Source: an uncultured Lachnobacterium sp. (GTDB taxonomy: Bacteria; Bacillota; Clostridia; Lachnospirales; Lachnospiraceae). From it: a DNA stretch of 41,269 bases. The stretch is taken from assembly GCA_937889225.1 (NCBI GenBank), contig CALAST010000013.1:1-41269 (forward strand), written 5' to 3'. A model generated the notes under the pieces. It made no database searches. It was not told the DNA's origin and was given only the letters and a program-made list of their open reading frames with translations. Positions 23,708 through 32,515 of the stretch are shown here, in pieces. The stretch's first letter is position 1. Each line of letters opens with the position of its first letter. The position numbers were made by a program, and so were the translations under genes.

Positions 23708-24259
23708 TTATTTTTCTAAAGTAAGATAACGCATACGATTCTTAAAATGTGCCTTATCTAATAAACTTCCAAATGCAATAAATGCCGCCGCACTTCCAAA
23801 ACTTTGAATTGCACTTGCCATAAATGAAGTAAAGAACGCCACGCCTGCCCCAAATAATAAGTTATTAGCCAAAAAGTATCCTGTTCCTGAAATGAAATAA
23901 GCTAAAATCGGTGCAACCATATTTCGAGGAGTCACAATGCGTTTTTCCTTATTGGTAAAAGGTAATGTAATCAGCATTTTTATGAAAACAGTCGGAAGTG
24001 TCCACATCGGAGCAGTTAATAAATCCGCCATACCCCCTCCAATCGCTGCAGCAGCTAACGCATACGGTCTTGGTAAAATCGTTGCTGCAAGATAAATCAG
24101 ACTGTCACCAAAATGCAAATATCCTCCCGCAATTGGTGTCGGAATATGACAGACATATGCAGTCATAATAGTGATAAGTGCTGCAAAGATTGCAGTTGTG
24201 GAAAGTAAACGAATTTGTGTCTGTGAAGTTGTTGTGTTTGTAGTAGTAGTATTTGCCAT
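23708..24259 (-). CDS. ECF transporter S-component, probably for vitamin B6
   Basis: A 183-residue protein with a Thr-rich N-terminus (TTTTNTTTSQTQ) and about six membrane segments: LLSTTAIFAALITIMTAYV, IPTPIAGGYLHFGDSLIYL, ALAAAAIGGGMADLLTAP, and further helices. YLHFGDSLIYLAA and GGGMADLL are common in S-components for pyridoxine (PdxU-like) and thiazole. It is 61 bp downstream of pyridoxal kinase on the same strand, so uptake followed by phosphate trapping is the likely pathway. Substrate identity is inferred from context. Confidence 0.75.
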   Translation of the reverse strand: MANTTTTNTTTSQTQIRLLSTTAIFAALITIMTAYVCHIPTPIAGGYLHFGDSLIYLAATILPRPYALAAAAIGGGMADLLTAPMWTLPTVFIKMLITLPFTNKEKRIVTPRNMVAPILAYFISGTGYFLANNLLFGAGVAFFTSFMASAIQSFGSAAAFIAFGSLLDKAHFKNRMRYLTLEK

Positions 24260-24320
24260 AATAATAACCTCTGTTCTTGTTTTAAGTTTGTATAAAATTA
24301 GGTGTTGAATGAAATCATCT

Positions 24321-25184
24321 TTAAATCATATGGGAAATAAGTTCACCCAGATGCCTTTCAAATTCAATCCCATCATTTCCATCTGTATTTTCATTCATTG
24401 TATCTGAAATACTATGATACAAAAAGTTCCCGGCAATTTTAAGAGCCTCTTTTGTACCATACCCATTCAATCGAAGTCCGCACATCATCGAAGAAAATAA
24501 ATCCCCCGTACCGGAAAAACTTTTATCAAACAGATGCGAAGAAAAATAAGAAATTCCATCATCTGTAAGAGCCACATTATAGATAAAGTGGCGTGTCCCT
24601 TCTGTCACTTTTACACCAGTAATCACTATATCTTGTTCTACATTTGCTTTTATTCGAAGTAGTCCTGCGATTTCTTCCACTTTTTTCAACAATATATCCT
24701 TATTTGTAATGGAAAATACATCTTCAAAAGCCACATCCGAAAGCAAACAAGCCTCTGTCAGATTTGGGGTAATCAAATTCGCCTGTCGGGAAAGTGTTTT
24801 CATCGAAGCAAGCAATTCTTCCGAATAAATCTTATAAGTCTTTCCATTATCCCCCATAACCGGGTCTACAAGAAGAAATGTATCCTCTTTTCGAAATTCC
24901 TCTAAAAATGCAAACACACTTGCAATCTGTGTCGCTCCTGTCAGATACCCTGTATAAATGCCGTTAAAAACAGCCTTATTTTCTTTCCATGCCTTTGTGT
25001 AATTATCCAGCATATCCGTCAAATCCTTGCGAAAGGAAACAGCATATCCACCCTGCCCCGTCAAGACCATTGTAGGAATCGGATTACATTGAATCCCAAG
25101 AGCTGCTAGGACAGGAATTGCAGCAGTAAGGGAACATCGCCCAAAACCGGACAAATCATTAAATACAGCAACTTTTTTTGTCAT
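24321..25184 (-). CDS. pdxK: Pyridoxal/pyridoxamine kinase
   Basis: A 287-residue ribokinase-fold enzyme that phosphorylates B6 vitamers. It starts VAVFNDLSGFGRCSLTAAIPVLAALG, then PTMVLTGQGGYAVSF, FNGIYTGYLTGATQI, LLVDPVMGDNGKTYKIY, NLITPNLTEACLL, DIVITGVKV and the catalytic FSGTGDLFSSMMCG. Length and motifs match PdxK/PdxY of Firmicutes; thiamine-type HMP kinases differ in the N-terminal wording. AGAGGC precedes the ATG. It is first in a two-gene unit with the S-component. Confidence 0.92.
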   Translation of the reverse strand: MTKKVAVFNDLSGFGRCSLTAAIPVLAALGIQCNPIPTMVLTGQGGYAVSFRKDLTDMLDNYTKAWKENKAVFNGIYTGYLTGATQIASVFAFLEEFRKEDTFLLVDPVMGDNGKTYKIYSEELLASMKTLSRQANLITPNLTEACLLSDVAFEDVFSITNKDILLKKVEEIAGLLRIKANVEQDIVITGVKVTEGTRHFIYNVALTDDGISYFSSHLFDKSFSGTGDLFSSMMCGLRLNGYGTKEALKIAGNFLYHSISDTMNENTDGNDGIEFERHLGELISHMI

Positions 25185-25561
25185 AAATGCCTCTTTCTAT
25201 TTTTAGGTAAAACTTTTATTATGTAAAATACATAAATGCTTTATTCTGTATTTTGCGTAAAGAAAGCAAATAACTTTCTTTGCCTATATTATATATCCAT
25301 CTGATATTATTACAACTACCAAAAAAAGAAAAAATAATAAGACCAGATAAAATGGATTCCATTAAAATAATTTTATATTTTTGCAAAACTTGACAGAACA
25401 GAAAAGAGGTAAAATTTTGCCAGATAACATTACGAAAGCATAGGTTATGATAGTTGTAGTAAAAAATATCAAAAAATACCATTTTCTTTTTGAATATTAC
25501 ATTTTTGGGTCAGTCTTTTTTTCGTAAAATGGAAGCATCATAAAGAAAAGGGGACAAGAAT
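25185..25561. other. Divergent intergenic region pdxK / surface esterase
   Basis: No ORF. An 8-bp inverted repeat (AAAGAAAG, 7-base loop, CTTTCTTT, about 25259-25281) lies in the pdxK leader. An AAGGGGAC site precedes the esterase ATG. A TTGACA at 25389 has no good -10 at the right distance. Confidence 0.5.
25288..25315 (-). promoter_or_regulatory. Probable pdxK promoter
   Basis: On the bottom strand TTGTAA (top 25310-25315) and TATAAT (top 25288-25293) have a 16-bp spacer, about 105 bp from the pdxK ATG. Confidence 0.5.
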
Positions 25562-28500
25562 ATGAAAGGAAAAAAGATTGTAGCACTTGGTTTATGTGCT
25601 GCTATGTTGCTTTCTAACGGAGCAGTTGCACAGGCAGCTCAGGCAGAGGCAAGAGCGTCGGTTACATTAGGTGACAAAGTCACAGTTGGTGAGACGGAAT
25701 TTTCCTATGACGTGGTTTTACCGGAGGGGTATGACGCAAATGCTGGGAAAAGTTATCCGACTATCTATGTGATGCCGGAAGATGGAATCAAGACATATCC
25801 GGAGAATATCGCAGAACAGATGAACGAAGTAATGAAGGGAAATAATGGAGTAGACTCCATTTTGGTATTCCCTGAATTTACAGAGGATTGTGATTTTCGC
25901 GAAGTTACAGAAGCAATTGTAGCGGATGTGGACGAAACCTATGCAACAATTGCAGATGCATCTGCAAGAGCTGTTGTGGGAACAGAAATCGGTGGTTATA
26001 TGGCATATGTTCAGACAATTACCGACAAGGACGAAGAAACAGGAGAATACGTTGTTTCAAACGAACCAACCACATTTGCATCTGTCGCAAGTATTTGTGG
26101 TGATTTCGTAAGCGAAGATAACATTTGGTACGAAGAAGGCGGCGATGTATATAGTTATTTATCAACAATGGGTGGCAAAAATTCTGACGCATATACAAAC
26201 TATTATACATATTTGGATTGTGCAACAGAGCATGAATATTCAGCAATGACCAATTCTACAAATGACATTGGTTCAATGTTCATTGGATGGGATAGTTTAA
26301 TGTCATATGACATTCATGAATACACAGCACGATATGGTACATATGATGCAGCTTTCTTAAAAGAATCTATTAATCGTGTTGTAAATCGTTTCAGTAAAGA
26401 GTTTACAGCTGGAATGTGTACAGGAAGCTTTACAATTACTCCGCAGGTAGCAGCTTCTTCTGTAAAAGAAATCACTGGAACATATACGGTAAATGTAAGC
26501 GATTTGTATGGAAAATATACAGAGGCAGCTTCTGCAATTAATCTGATTGTAACAATGACAGATCCTGAAACAGGAAACGTTCTTGATACAAAAATTATAG
26601 AAAAAGAAATGAATGCAGGAAGTGAAATTACTGGTACAGTTGCACTTCCAAATACGGTAAATGGTCTTAGCACAACAATTACATTGTCTGTTGAATATCT
26701 TGGATTCACTTCTGTAATCGGTTCTCAGAACTTGGTTCGCATTCAGGATACAGGAACAGCACCAGATGAGCAGTTAGTTGACCTTATGGGGGATTGGCAT
26801 TTCAATGCATACAAAGCACATAATGTTGCTGAACATGAATGGGATGATATCGCAAAGGTTACCAAAGATGTATGGAGCCAGTGGGAAATCGTTCAGCCGG
26901 CTTTGGGCTGGTGGTCTGAAGGATTCGGTTCTCAAACGCTTCCACATCAGTATTGGGGTGGATGGGCTTACTATATTAGAGAGTTTGAACTTCCGGCAGA
27001 TTTTAGTAAAGACAATTTGATCCTTGCAATTGGTAAAATTGACGAAGCAGATCAGGTATTTGTAAATGGTGTATTAGTTGGTTCAACAGGTGTTAACGAA
27101 GATGGAACAACGACCGATAAATGGGATGCAGATCGTGTATATGATGTGGATTCCGATATTCTTAACTATGGTGGAACTAACGTAGTTGCAGTACGCATGT
27201 ATAATGCAAACATGGGCGGCGGTGGCTGGTATGAAGGACCAGTAGGTATTTATACACAGGCTGCTTACAATAAAGCAACAGGTATTCCGTCTACACCTGC
27301 ATCTGAAGATGTAGCAAATAATATTAAATCTTTTGTTGCAGAACAGAATCAGGCAATTATGAATAAAGATATTACAGCATATGGTGAAACCGTAGACGCT
27401 GAATATTTCCATAGAGGATATGATAGAGAACGTTTATTAGAAAAAGTAACGGGATATATTACTGGCGAAAAAGAAGTGAAGGTTGAAGATACAAGTACTT
27501 ATGTATTCGAAGTAGATGGCAGTTATATGTATCAGGCAGACCGCGTGATTACAAAAGCAGACGGAACAACAGAAACAGTTGCAGTAGAAGACTATTACAC
27601 AGTAAACGGTGAAGAAATCGTATTATATGGTGATCATGCTCGTTTCTTTGCCGATACATATGAATCAACATATGGAGCTTCAGCACAGAAATTAGAAGCG
27701 GAATCAACAGATATGATTTATCGTGTATACCTACCGGATGGTTATTTCGAATCGGATAAGAGATATCCGGTAGTATACCTCTTGCATCAGTTTAGCAGTA
27801 CAAGTAAGTCATACGAAATTGATGGAGTGCAGAACCTTTTAGAAGAAGGTATTGCTTCAGGAGATATTCGTGAGACCATCGTTGTTATGCCGGATAGTGC
27901 GGGACAGAGCTGGTGGACTGGCGACTGGGAGAAAATGGTAACAGAAGATTTGATGCCATTTATCAATGAAACATATCGTACGATTGATGATGCAAGATTT
28001 ACTGGAACAGCAGGATGTTCTATGGGTGGATTAGGTGCATATTCTGTAGCATTAAGAAATCCGGATCTTTTTACAAGTGCAATTAGTTTCTTTGGTGCAT
28101 TTAGCTATGGTACATGGTTTAGTATTAATCCGGCAAACGTAATTAATGCAGAAAGTGCAGCATATGCAGATTACTATACACATTACTTTATTTGTGGTAA
28201 CCAGGATAGCTATGGATTTGGTTCTTCTGCAAGTGCATTAGATGATGCATTAAGAGCAAAAGGTGTTGACCATATGTTCTTAATCGAAAACGGTGAACAT
28301 AATAGCGTATTCTACCTTCCACACTTTATTGAAGCATTCTCATATGTAAGCAGAAATATGTACAGTGCTCCTGAAGCCATTACTAAGACAGTAAATGGTG
28401 GTTTGAATGTAGTAGAAGAAGATGGAAAAGTTACCATCACTGCAAATGTTAATGTTGCAGATAGTATTAAGAATTACTTAAATACAGTTCCGGCAAGTTC

Positions 28501-29452
28501 TTATACAAAAGAAGCAAATCCGGATATGGTTATTCCTGTAGTATTGAAGATTGAACAGAATGGCAAAACGGTATACAGCCAGACTGATTTAACAAAAGCA
28601 GTAAACGGGGCAACAAGTTGGGATGTAACAGCAGTTGTTGATTATGCTACAGAAACAACTATTGATGAAACAAAAGATTATACAGTTACAGCAATCGCAA
28701 GTGTATTAGACAAAAATGTTACATTAGGCACATTTGAAAGAGCAGGAAACCAAGACGATGGAAACCAAGGCAGTGGTGACCAGGATAATGGAAACCAAGG
28801 TAGTGGTGACCAGGATAATGGAAACCAAGGCAGCGGTGACCAGGATAATGGAAACCAAGGCAGCGGTGACCAGAACAATGGAAACCAAGGTGGCGGTAAT
28901 CAGGACAATGGAAACCAAGGTAGTGGTGACCAAAACAATGGAAACCAAGGCAGCGGTGACCAGAATGATGAAGAATCTACAGGTATTAAAGTAGAAGGGG
29001 TAACCAGTAATGTTGCAATCAACGTAACAGAAATTAAAAAAGATACAGAAGCTTACCAGCAGATAGAAGAAGCTGTAACAAAAGGTTATACATTATTGGG
29101 TGTAATTAACATTGAACTTGCAGAAGACCCGATAAGTGAAAGCATTACAGTTACAATTCCGGTAGGAGATGAATACAACGGAAGAAAAGCAATTGTTTAT
29201 CACATTAAAGCTGATGATAATACAATGGAAAAATTTGATGTTGTAGTTAAAGATGGAAAAGTAAGTGTTAAAGTTAGCAGCCTTTCTCCATTTGGTGTAG
29301 CAATTGCAGATGCATCTGGTAATGGTAATCAGAATAATACCGCAGGTGGTGTTGATACAAGTGACTCTAACAATGTAGTCCTCTACATACTTGTTTTGAT
29401 GCTTGGATTAGTTGTTATGGCATCTGGAATTTATAAAAGAAAACATGCATAG
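25562..29452 (+). CDS. Large secreted multidomain esterase with C-terminal cell-wall anchor
   Basis: A 1296-residue exported protein. Residues 1-30 are a signal peptide (LGLCAAMLLSNGAVAQA). About 35-310 is an esterase-D-like fold whose nucleophile elbow reads G140TEIGG, with Glu142 where Ser should be, so it is probably inactive. About 404-580 is a galactose-binding-like beta-sandwich (MGDWHFNAYKA, GGWAYYIREFELP, DQVFVNGVLVGSTG) like the sugar-binding domain of GH2 enzymes. About 583-712 resembles an NTF2/SnoaL fold. About 716-945 is an intact esterase: YPVVYLLHQFSS, GCS820MGG, D882 in GNQDSYG and H913 in NGEHNS. About 950-1060 is beta-rich; 1063-1138 is a 10-residue repeat linker. The end is VDTSDSNN, a hydrophobic segment and KRKHA, a sortase-type signal with Ser in place of Gly. 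Likely role: deacylation of plant or host glycans at the cell surface. Confidence 0.9.
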   Translation: MKGKKIVALGLCAAMLLSNGAVAQAAQAEARASVTLGDKVTVGETEFSYDVVLPEGYDANAGKSYPTIYVMPEDGIKTYPENIAEQMNEVMKGNNGVDSILVFPEFTEDCDFREVTEAIVADVDETYATIADASARAVVGTEIGGYMAYVQTITDKDEETGEYVVSNEPTTFASVASICGDFVSEDNIWYEEGGDVYSYLSTMGGKNSDAYTNYYTYLDCATEHEYSAMTNSTNDIGSMFIGWDSLMSYDIHEYTARYGTYDAAFLKESINRVVNRFSKEFTAGMCTGSFTITPQVAASSVKEITGTYTVNVSDLYGKYTEAASAINLIVTMTDPETGNVLDTKIIEKEMNAGSEITGTVALPNTVNGLSTTITLSVEYLGFTSVIGSQNLVRIQDTGTAPDEQLVDLMGDWHFNAYKAHNVAEHEWDDIAKVTKDVWSQWEIVQPALGWWSEGFGSQTLPHQYWGGWAYYIREFELPADFSKDNLILAIGKIDEADQVFVNGVLVGSTGVNEDGTTTDKWDADRVYDVDSDILNYGGTNVVAVRMYNANMGGGGWYEGPVGIYTQAAYNKATGIPSTPASEDVANNIKSFVAEQNQAIMNKDITAYGETVDAEYFHRGYDRERLLEKVTGYITGEKEVKVEDTSTYVFEVDGSYMYQADRVITKADGTTETVAVEDYYTVNGEEIVLYGDHARFFADTYESTYGASAQKLEAESTDMIYRVYLPDGYFESDKRYPVVYLLHQFSSTSKSYEIDGVQNLLEEGIASGDIRETIVVMPDSAGQSWWTGDWEKMVTEDLMPFINETYRTIDDARFTGTAGCSMGGLGAYSVALRNPDLFTSAISFFGAFSYGTWFSINPANVINAESAAYADYYTHYFICGNQDSYGFGSSASALDDALRAKGVDHMFLIENGEHNSVFYLPHFIEAFSYVSRNMYSAPEAITKTVNGGLNVVEEDGKVTITANVNVADSIKNYLNTVPASSYTKEANPDMVIPVVLKIEQNGKTVYSQTDLTKAVNGATSWDVTAVVDYATETTIDETKDYTVTAIASVLDKNVTLGTFERAGNQDDGNQGSGDQDNGNQGSGDQDNGNQGSGDQDNGNQGSGDQNNGNQGGGNQDNGNQGSGDQNNGNQGSGDQNDEESTGIKVEGVTSNVAINVTEIKKDTEAYQQIEEAVTKGYTLLGVINIELAEDPISESITVTIPVGDEYNGRKAIVYHIKADDNTMEKFDVVVKDGKVSVKVSSLSPFGVAIADASGNGNQNNTAGGVDTSDSNNVVLYILVLMLGLVVMASGIYKRKHA
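28748..28968 (+). repeat. 30-bp tandem repeat encoding the Gly/Asn/Gln/Asp linker
   Basis: About 7 copies of a 30-bp unit encoding the decapeptide D-Q-(D/N)-N-G-N-Q-G-S-G. Copies differ mainly at third positions and D/N swaps. It is a flexible spacer between the catalytic domains and the wall anchor and should be prone to copy-number change. Confidence 0.9.
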
Positions 29453-29476
29453 AGAAATATGAATGAAGTAAAATGT

Positions 29477-29505
29477 GGGCATCCCTTATATGGGATGCCC
29501 CTTTT
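29477..29505 (+). terminator. Terminator of the esterase gene
   Basis: GGGCATCCC (29477-29485) pairs perfectly with GGGATGCCC (29492-29500), followed by CTTTT. Confidence 0.85.
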
Positions 29506-29628
29506 AGTATCACAAGACACATTGACTTTTGATGGAATTGAAGCTATTGTATTTGTAACAGTAAGTAAAGATATGTCTATTGTCACAATGGGGAAATTCG
29601 TTCTCAATACTGCCAAGGAGGAATACGT

Positions 29629-30705
29629 ATGATTAGGGTTATGATTGTGGATAACATGCCTATTTTTCTGGAATATTTAAAGGGTTGTATAAACTGGAAG
29701 GAATACGGATTTGAAATTTGTGCAGAAGCCAGTAATGGAAAAGAAGCACTGGAAATGATGGAGAAATTTTATCCGAATGTAGTTTTAACGGATATAAAAA
29801 TTCCATATATCGATGGATTGCAGCTTGCAGAAGAAATTATGAACTGGTATCCGGAAACTTCAGTTATTTTGATTACGGAAAATAATGAATTTGAATATGC
29901 AAGAAAAGCCATAAAGTTAGGTGTATGTGATTACATTTTAAAGCCTTTTAAAAAAGAAGAATTGCTCTTAAGCCTTTTAAAAATTCAGAATAATAGGAGC
30001 AATGCTTTGAAAAATAGGAATATGGAAAAAGTAAATCAGGCATTTTATGCTCCTCAGCTTCTGGCAGGAATGAGTCAGGCTCTAATAAATAAGAACTGGG
30101 AATATTTTACAGAACTGTGGAATCAGGAATGGGAGATGATATTGAAGTCTGGCAATGAAAGTGCAGGTATACAGTTTTTGTTTACATTACAGGGATTGTT
30201 GTTAACAGATATTATTCGTTCCGGAAGCACTATTGAAAATATTTATGGAAAAGAGTTCCGACCGTATAGTGAACGATATACGATGCATGAATTGGATAGG
30301 AGAGTCAAATTATTATTTTCTTATTATGAAAAATGGCAAGAATCAGAGCAGGGAGAGAAAGTATCAAATTCGGAAATGCTAGCAGAAAAGGCAAGGGTTT
30401 ATATACAGAAACATTATGGAGATGGAAATCTAAGCATTTCGGAGATTTCCAGAGAACTGTATATTAATCAGACATATCTACGTAAAATGTTTAAACAAGA
30501 AATGGGCATGACATTATCTGAATTCATTACAAAATACCGTATGCATATGGCAAAACAGATGATTTTGAATACAGATTATAGCCTGAGTCAGATTGCTGAA
30601 ATGGTGGGATATAATGATGTCAGTTATTTTAGTAAATGCTTTAAGAAATACTATAATGTTTCACCAAAGTATATGACGAAACGGATATATCAAAGTTACG
30701 ATTAA
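29629..30705 (+). CDS. YesN-type response regulator with AraC DNA-binding domain
   Basis: A 358-residue two-component regulator. The receiver domain (1-120) has phospho-acceptor D55 (VVLTDIKIP), D8 but Asn at position 9 where a second acid is usual, and the KPF lysine near 105. The middle part (about 125-255) is helical. The C-terminal AraC domain (about 260-355) shows LSISEISRELYINQTYLRKMFK and YSLSQIAEMVGYNDVSYFSKCFK followed by VSPKYM. No histidine kinase is adjacent, which is unusual for YesN-YesM pairs. It lies between the esterase and the sortase and probably controls one or both. AAGGAGG precedes the ATG. Confidence 0.92.
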   Translation: MIRVMIVDNMPIFLEYLKGCINWKEYGFEICAEASNGKEALEMMEKFYPNVVLTDIKIPYIDGLQLAEEIMNWYPETSVILITENNEFEYARKAIKLGVCDYILKPFKKEELLLSLLKIQNNRSNALKNRNMEKVNQAFYAPQLLAGMSQALINKNWEYFTELWNQEWEMILKSGNESAGIQFLFTLQGLLLTDIIRSGSTIENIYGKEFRPYSERYTMHELDRRVKLLFSYYEKWQESEQGEKVSNSEMLAEKARVYIQKHYGDGNLSISEISRELYINQTYLRKMFKQEMGMTLSEFITKYRMHMAKQMILNTDYSLSQIAEMVGYNDVSYFSKCFKKYYNVSPKYMTKRIYQSYD

Positions 30706-30740
30706 GCGACAGGGGACAGGAAGATAGGAGGAATTAGGTT

Positions 30741-31550
30741 GTGAAAAGTAAGAAGATTTTCGATATGTGCATTCTTTTAGCAGGGGCAGTCATGATAATT
30801 GTTGCTGGTTTTCATTTGGTACGTACATTTATGGACTACCAAGGGGCTAAATCAGAATATGACAGCTTAGAAGAAGCATATGTTTCTGTAAGCTACCCTC
30901 AAGAAGCTGGAAGCGAGATTCAGGGAACGGAGGACGCAGAGAAAGAAGCATCGCCTTGGTATAGCATGATATCCGTAGATATGGCAGCAGTTCATGAAGT
31001 AAACTCTGATGTGGTGGGTTGGATATGGTTTGAAAATGAAGATATTAGCTATCCGGTTTTACATTCCGGTGACAATGAAACTTATTTACGCACGACTTTT
31101 GAGGGAAAGAAAGCAACCGCAGGGAGTATTTTTATGGACGCAATGAATTCTCCGGATTTTTCAGATTACCACACAATAATTTATGGTCATAATATGAAAG
31201 ATTTAAGTATGTTTGGTAAATTAAAATTTTATCGTCAGCAGTCGGATTATTATCAAGATCATGCTTATTTTCAAATCATAACAGAAGAATGTAGATATAG
31301 ATATGAAATTTTTGCATATCAACAAGTAAGTGAAGTGGGATATGTGTATATTGTACCGATGGCTCCGGACGATGAATATGCCGCTTTTCTCAAGCAGCTG
31401 CAGTCAGATTCCTTGCGTGACACAGGAGTAGAAGTAACGAAAGAGGATAAAATCATAACATTATCTACCTGTACCAGCTCAGATGATAGACGTTTTGTGG
31501 TACATGCAGTATTGGTAGGTACATGGACAGCAAAAAGCCCAAAATACTAG
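30741..31550 (+). CDS. srtB: Class B sortase
   Basis: A 269-residue sortase with an N-terminal membrane anchor (residues about 5-30) and an acidic spacer. The catalytic triad is H150 (IIYGHNM), C244 (LSTCTSS) and R250 (DDRRFVVHA). VVGWIWFENEDISYPVLHSGDN and KATAGSIFMDAMNSPDF are typical of class B. It starts at a GTG with AGGAGG 9 bp upstream. It cleaves a sorting signal and links the protein to peptidoglycan. The esterase two genes upstream, with its VDTSD-type signal, is the obvious candidate substrate; that pairing is inferred from position. Confidence 0.92.
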   Translation: MKSKKIFDMCILLAGAVMIIVAGFHLVRTFMDYQGAKSEYDSLEEAYVSVSYPQEAGSEIQGTEDAEKEASPWYSMISVDMAAVHEVNSDVVGWIWFENEDISYPVLHSGDNETYLRTTFEGKKATAGSIFMDAMNSPDFSDYHTIIYGHNMKDLSMFGKLKFYRQQSDYYQDHAYFQIITEECRYRYEIFAYQQVSEVGYVYIVPMAPDDEYAAFLKQLQSDSLRDTGVEVTKEDKIITLSTCTSSDDRRFVVHAVLVGTWTAKSPKY

Positions 31551-31575
31551 ACAAAAATTTGAAAGCCGATTATAC

Positions 31576-31734
31576 TATTTTTATTTGTTAATAAGCCCTA
31601 AAACTTTTTTCAAAATAACCGAAAGTTGGAAAAGCAATAGTTCTGATGAACCATCTGAATTATATATTTTTTCTACGAGATTTGGAGGTTGTGCTTTTAC
31701 AATACTTGGAATCGCCAGTATCATTTTTTTGTAA
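31576..31734 (+). pseudogene. Remnant of a DUF6199-like small membrane protein
   Basis: An open frame without a start codon reads ISPKTFFKITESWKS, EPSELYIFSTRFGG and CAFTILGIASIIFL, then stops. This is the 'SP...W...EPSE.Y....R..G' pattern I associate with DUF6199-type proteins of about 65 residues. The N-terminal membrane helix and start are missing or degraded. Confidence 0.45.
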
Positions 31735-31799
31735 ATCAATGAAAAAACGGAATAATGAAATTACGATTACATAACTATATTACAAATTTTTACAACTCA

Positions 31800-31836
31800 G
31801 CCGTCACATAAATAAGATGTGGCGGCAGTTTTTTTA
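31800..31836 (+). terminator. Terminator after the sortase region
   Basis: GCCGTCACAT (31800-31809) pairs with ATGTGGCGGC (31817-31826) with one G-T pair, then a run of T from 31829. Confidence 0.85.
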
Positions 31837-31898
31837 TCCTTGAATACCTGTTTTTTGTATATTTTTAAATACTTTCCAAGAAGAAAATCCCGGACTAT

Positions 31899-31927
31899 TT
31901 GCAACTTGTTTTAATCTGTGTTATCAT
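31899..31927 (+). promoter_or_regulatory. Promoter of the carD-like-dnaX operon
   Basis: TTGCAA (31899-31904) and TATCAT (31922-31927) with a 17-bp spacer, 71 bp before the next start. A small inverted repeat (GTTATTG..AATAAC) lies in the leader. Confidence 0.5.
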
Positions 31928-31998
31928 ATATAAGTCAAAGTCTGTTATTGTTTTAATAACAACAAGTAGCAATTTAACTTTGTTTCGGAGGAATGACC

Positions 31999-32286
31999 AT
32001 GTTTCAAAAGAAACAAAAAATTTACAGCGAAACACAGGGTATTTGTATCGTAGATAATATCGTGCAGCTTCCCGCAGGAAAAAATGAAAAAGTTTCCTAC
32101 TATGTGTTAAAAGCCCTTTTTGACTCATCAAACGTAGCCTATATACCGGTCGAGCATCATCAGGTAGCCTTAAGGGAACTTTTTTCCATAGAAGAAGCCA
32201 AAGAATTACAAAAAGACCCAAATTTAAAAGAGAATGAAAAACTGCTTGCCGCAGTAAACTATGTACTGCGAAATGAAAAGGAGTAG
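31999..32286 (+). CDS. CarD-like RNA polymerase-binding domain protein
   Basis: About 95 residues from the ATG at 31999, which is 7 bp after CGGAGG; the ATG at 31993 is too close. The pattern is that of the CarD/CdnL/TRCF RNA-polymerase-interaction Tudor domain: a small barrel ETQGICIVDNIVQLP, then YYVLKALFDSSNVAYIPVEHH, followed by helices (LRELFSIEEAKELQ). The DNA-binding helical part of full-length CarD is mostly absent. It probably binds the RNA polymerase beta subunit or acts as a small transcription factor. It is first in the dnaX operon. Confidence 0.7.
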   Translation: MFQKKQKIYSETQGICIVDNIVQLPAGKNEKVSYYVLKALFDSSNVAYIPVEHHQVALRELFSIEEAKELQKDPNLKENEKLLAAVNYVLRNEKE

Positions 32287-32287
32287 T

Positions 32288-32515
32288 ATGTCACAAATCA
32301 ATAAATTTGTTTTAGGAAATAAAGAATTAGACGGCAAAACCGCAGAATTTCAATATGACCGTGGTTGGTACAGCATTGTAGACATTATAGGAGAAGAAAA
32401 AAACATCATCTATAGGTCCAGAAATGCACAAGAAGCCTACATAAAATGGAATGTCTATATCGGACGTAAAAAAGAACGTTCCCATGGAGAACTCAAAGAA
32501 TTTCACAAGAACTAA
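32288..32515 (+). CDS. Small conserved-looking protein, unknown
   Basis: A 75-residue protein from MSQINKFVLGNKELDGKTAE, with AAAAGGAG 5-6 bp upstream. It is one base after the carD-like stop, so translation is coupled. The sequence FQYDRGWYSIVDIIGEEKNIIYRSRNAQEAYIKWNVYIGRKKER is compact and basic. I do not recognise a family. Confidence 0.6.
   Translation: MSQINKFVLGNKELDGKTAEFQYDRGWYSIVDIIGEEKNIIYRSRNAQEAYIKWNVYIGRKKERSHGELKEFHKN

Noticed and set aside
28678..28994. Open frames in other phases over the esterase linker
   Set aside because: They are by-products of the 30-bp repeat, which leaves every phase open.
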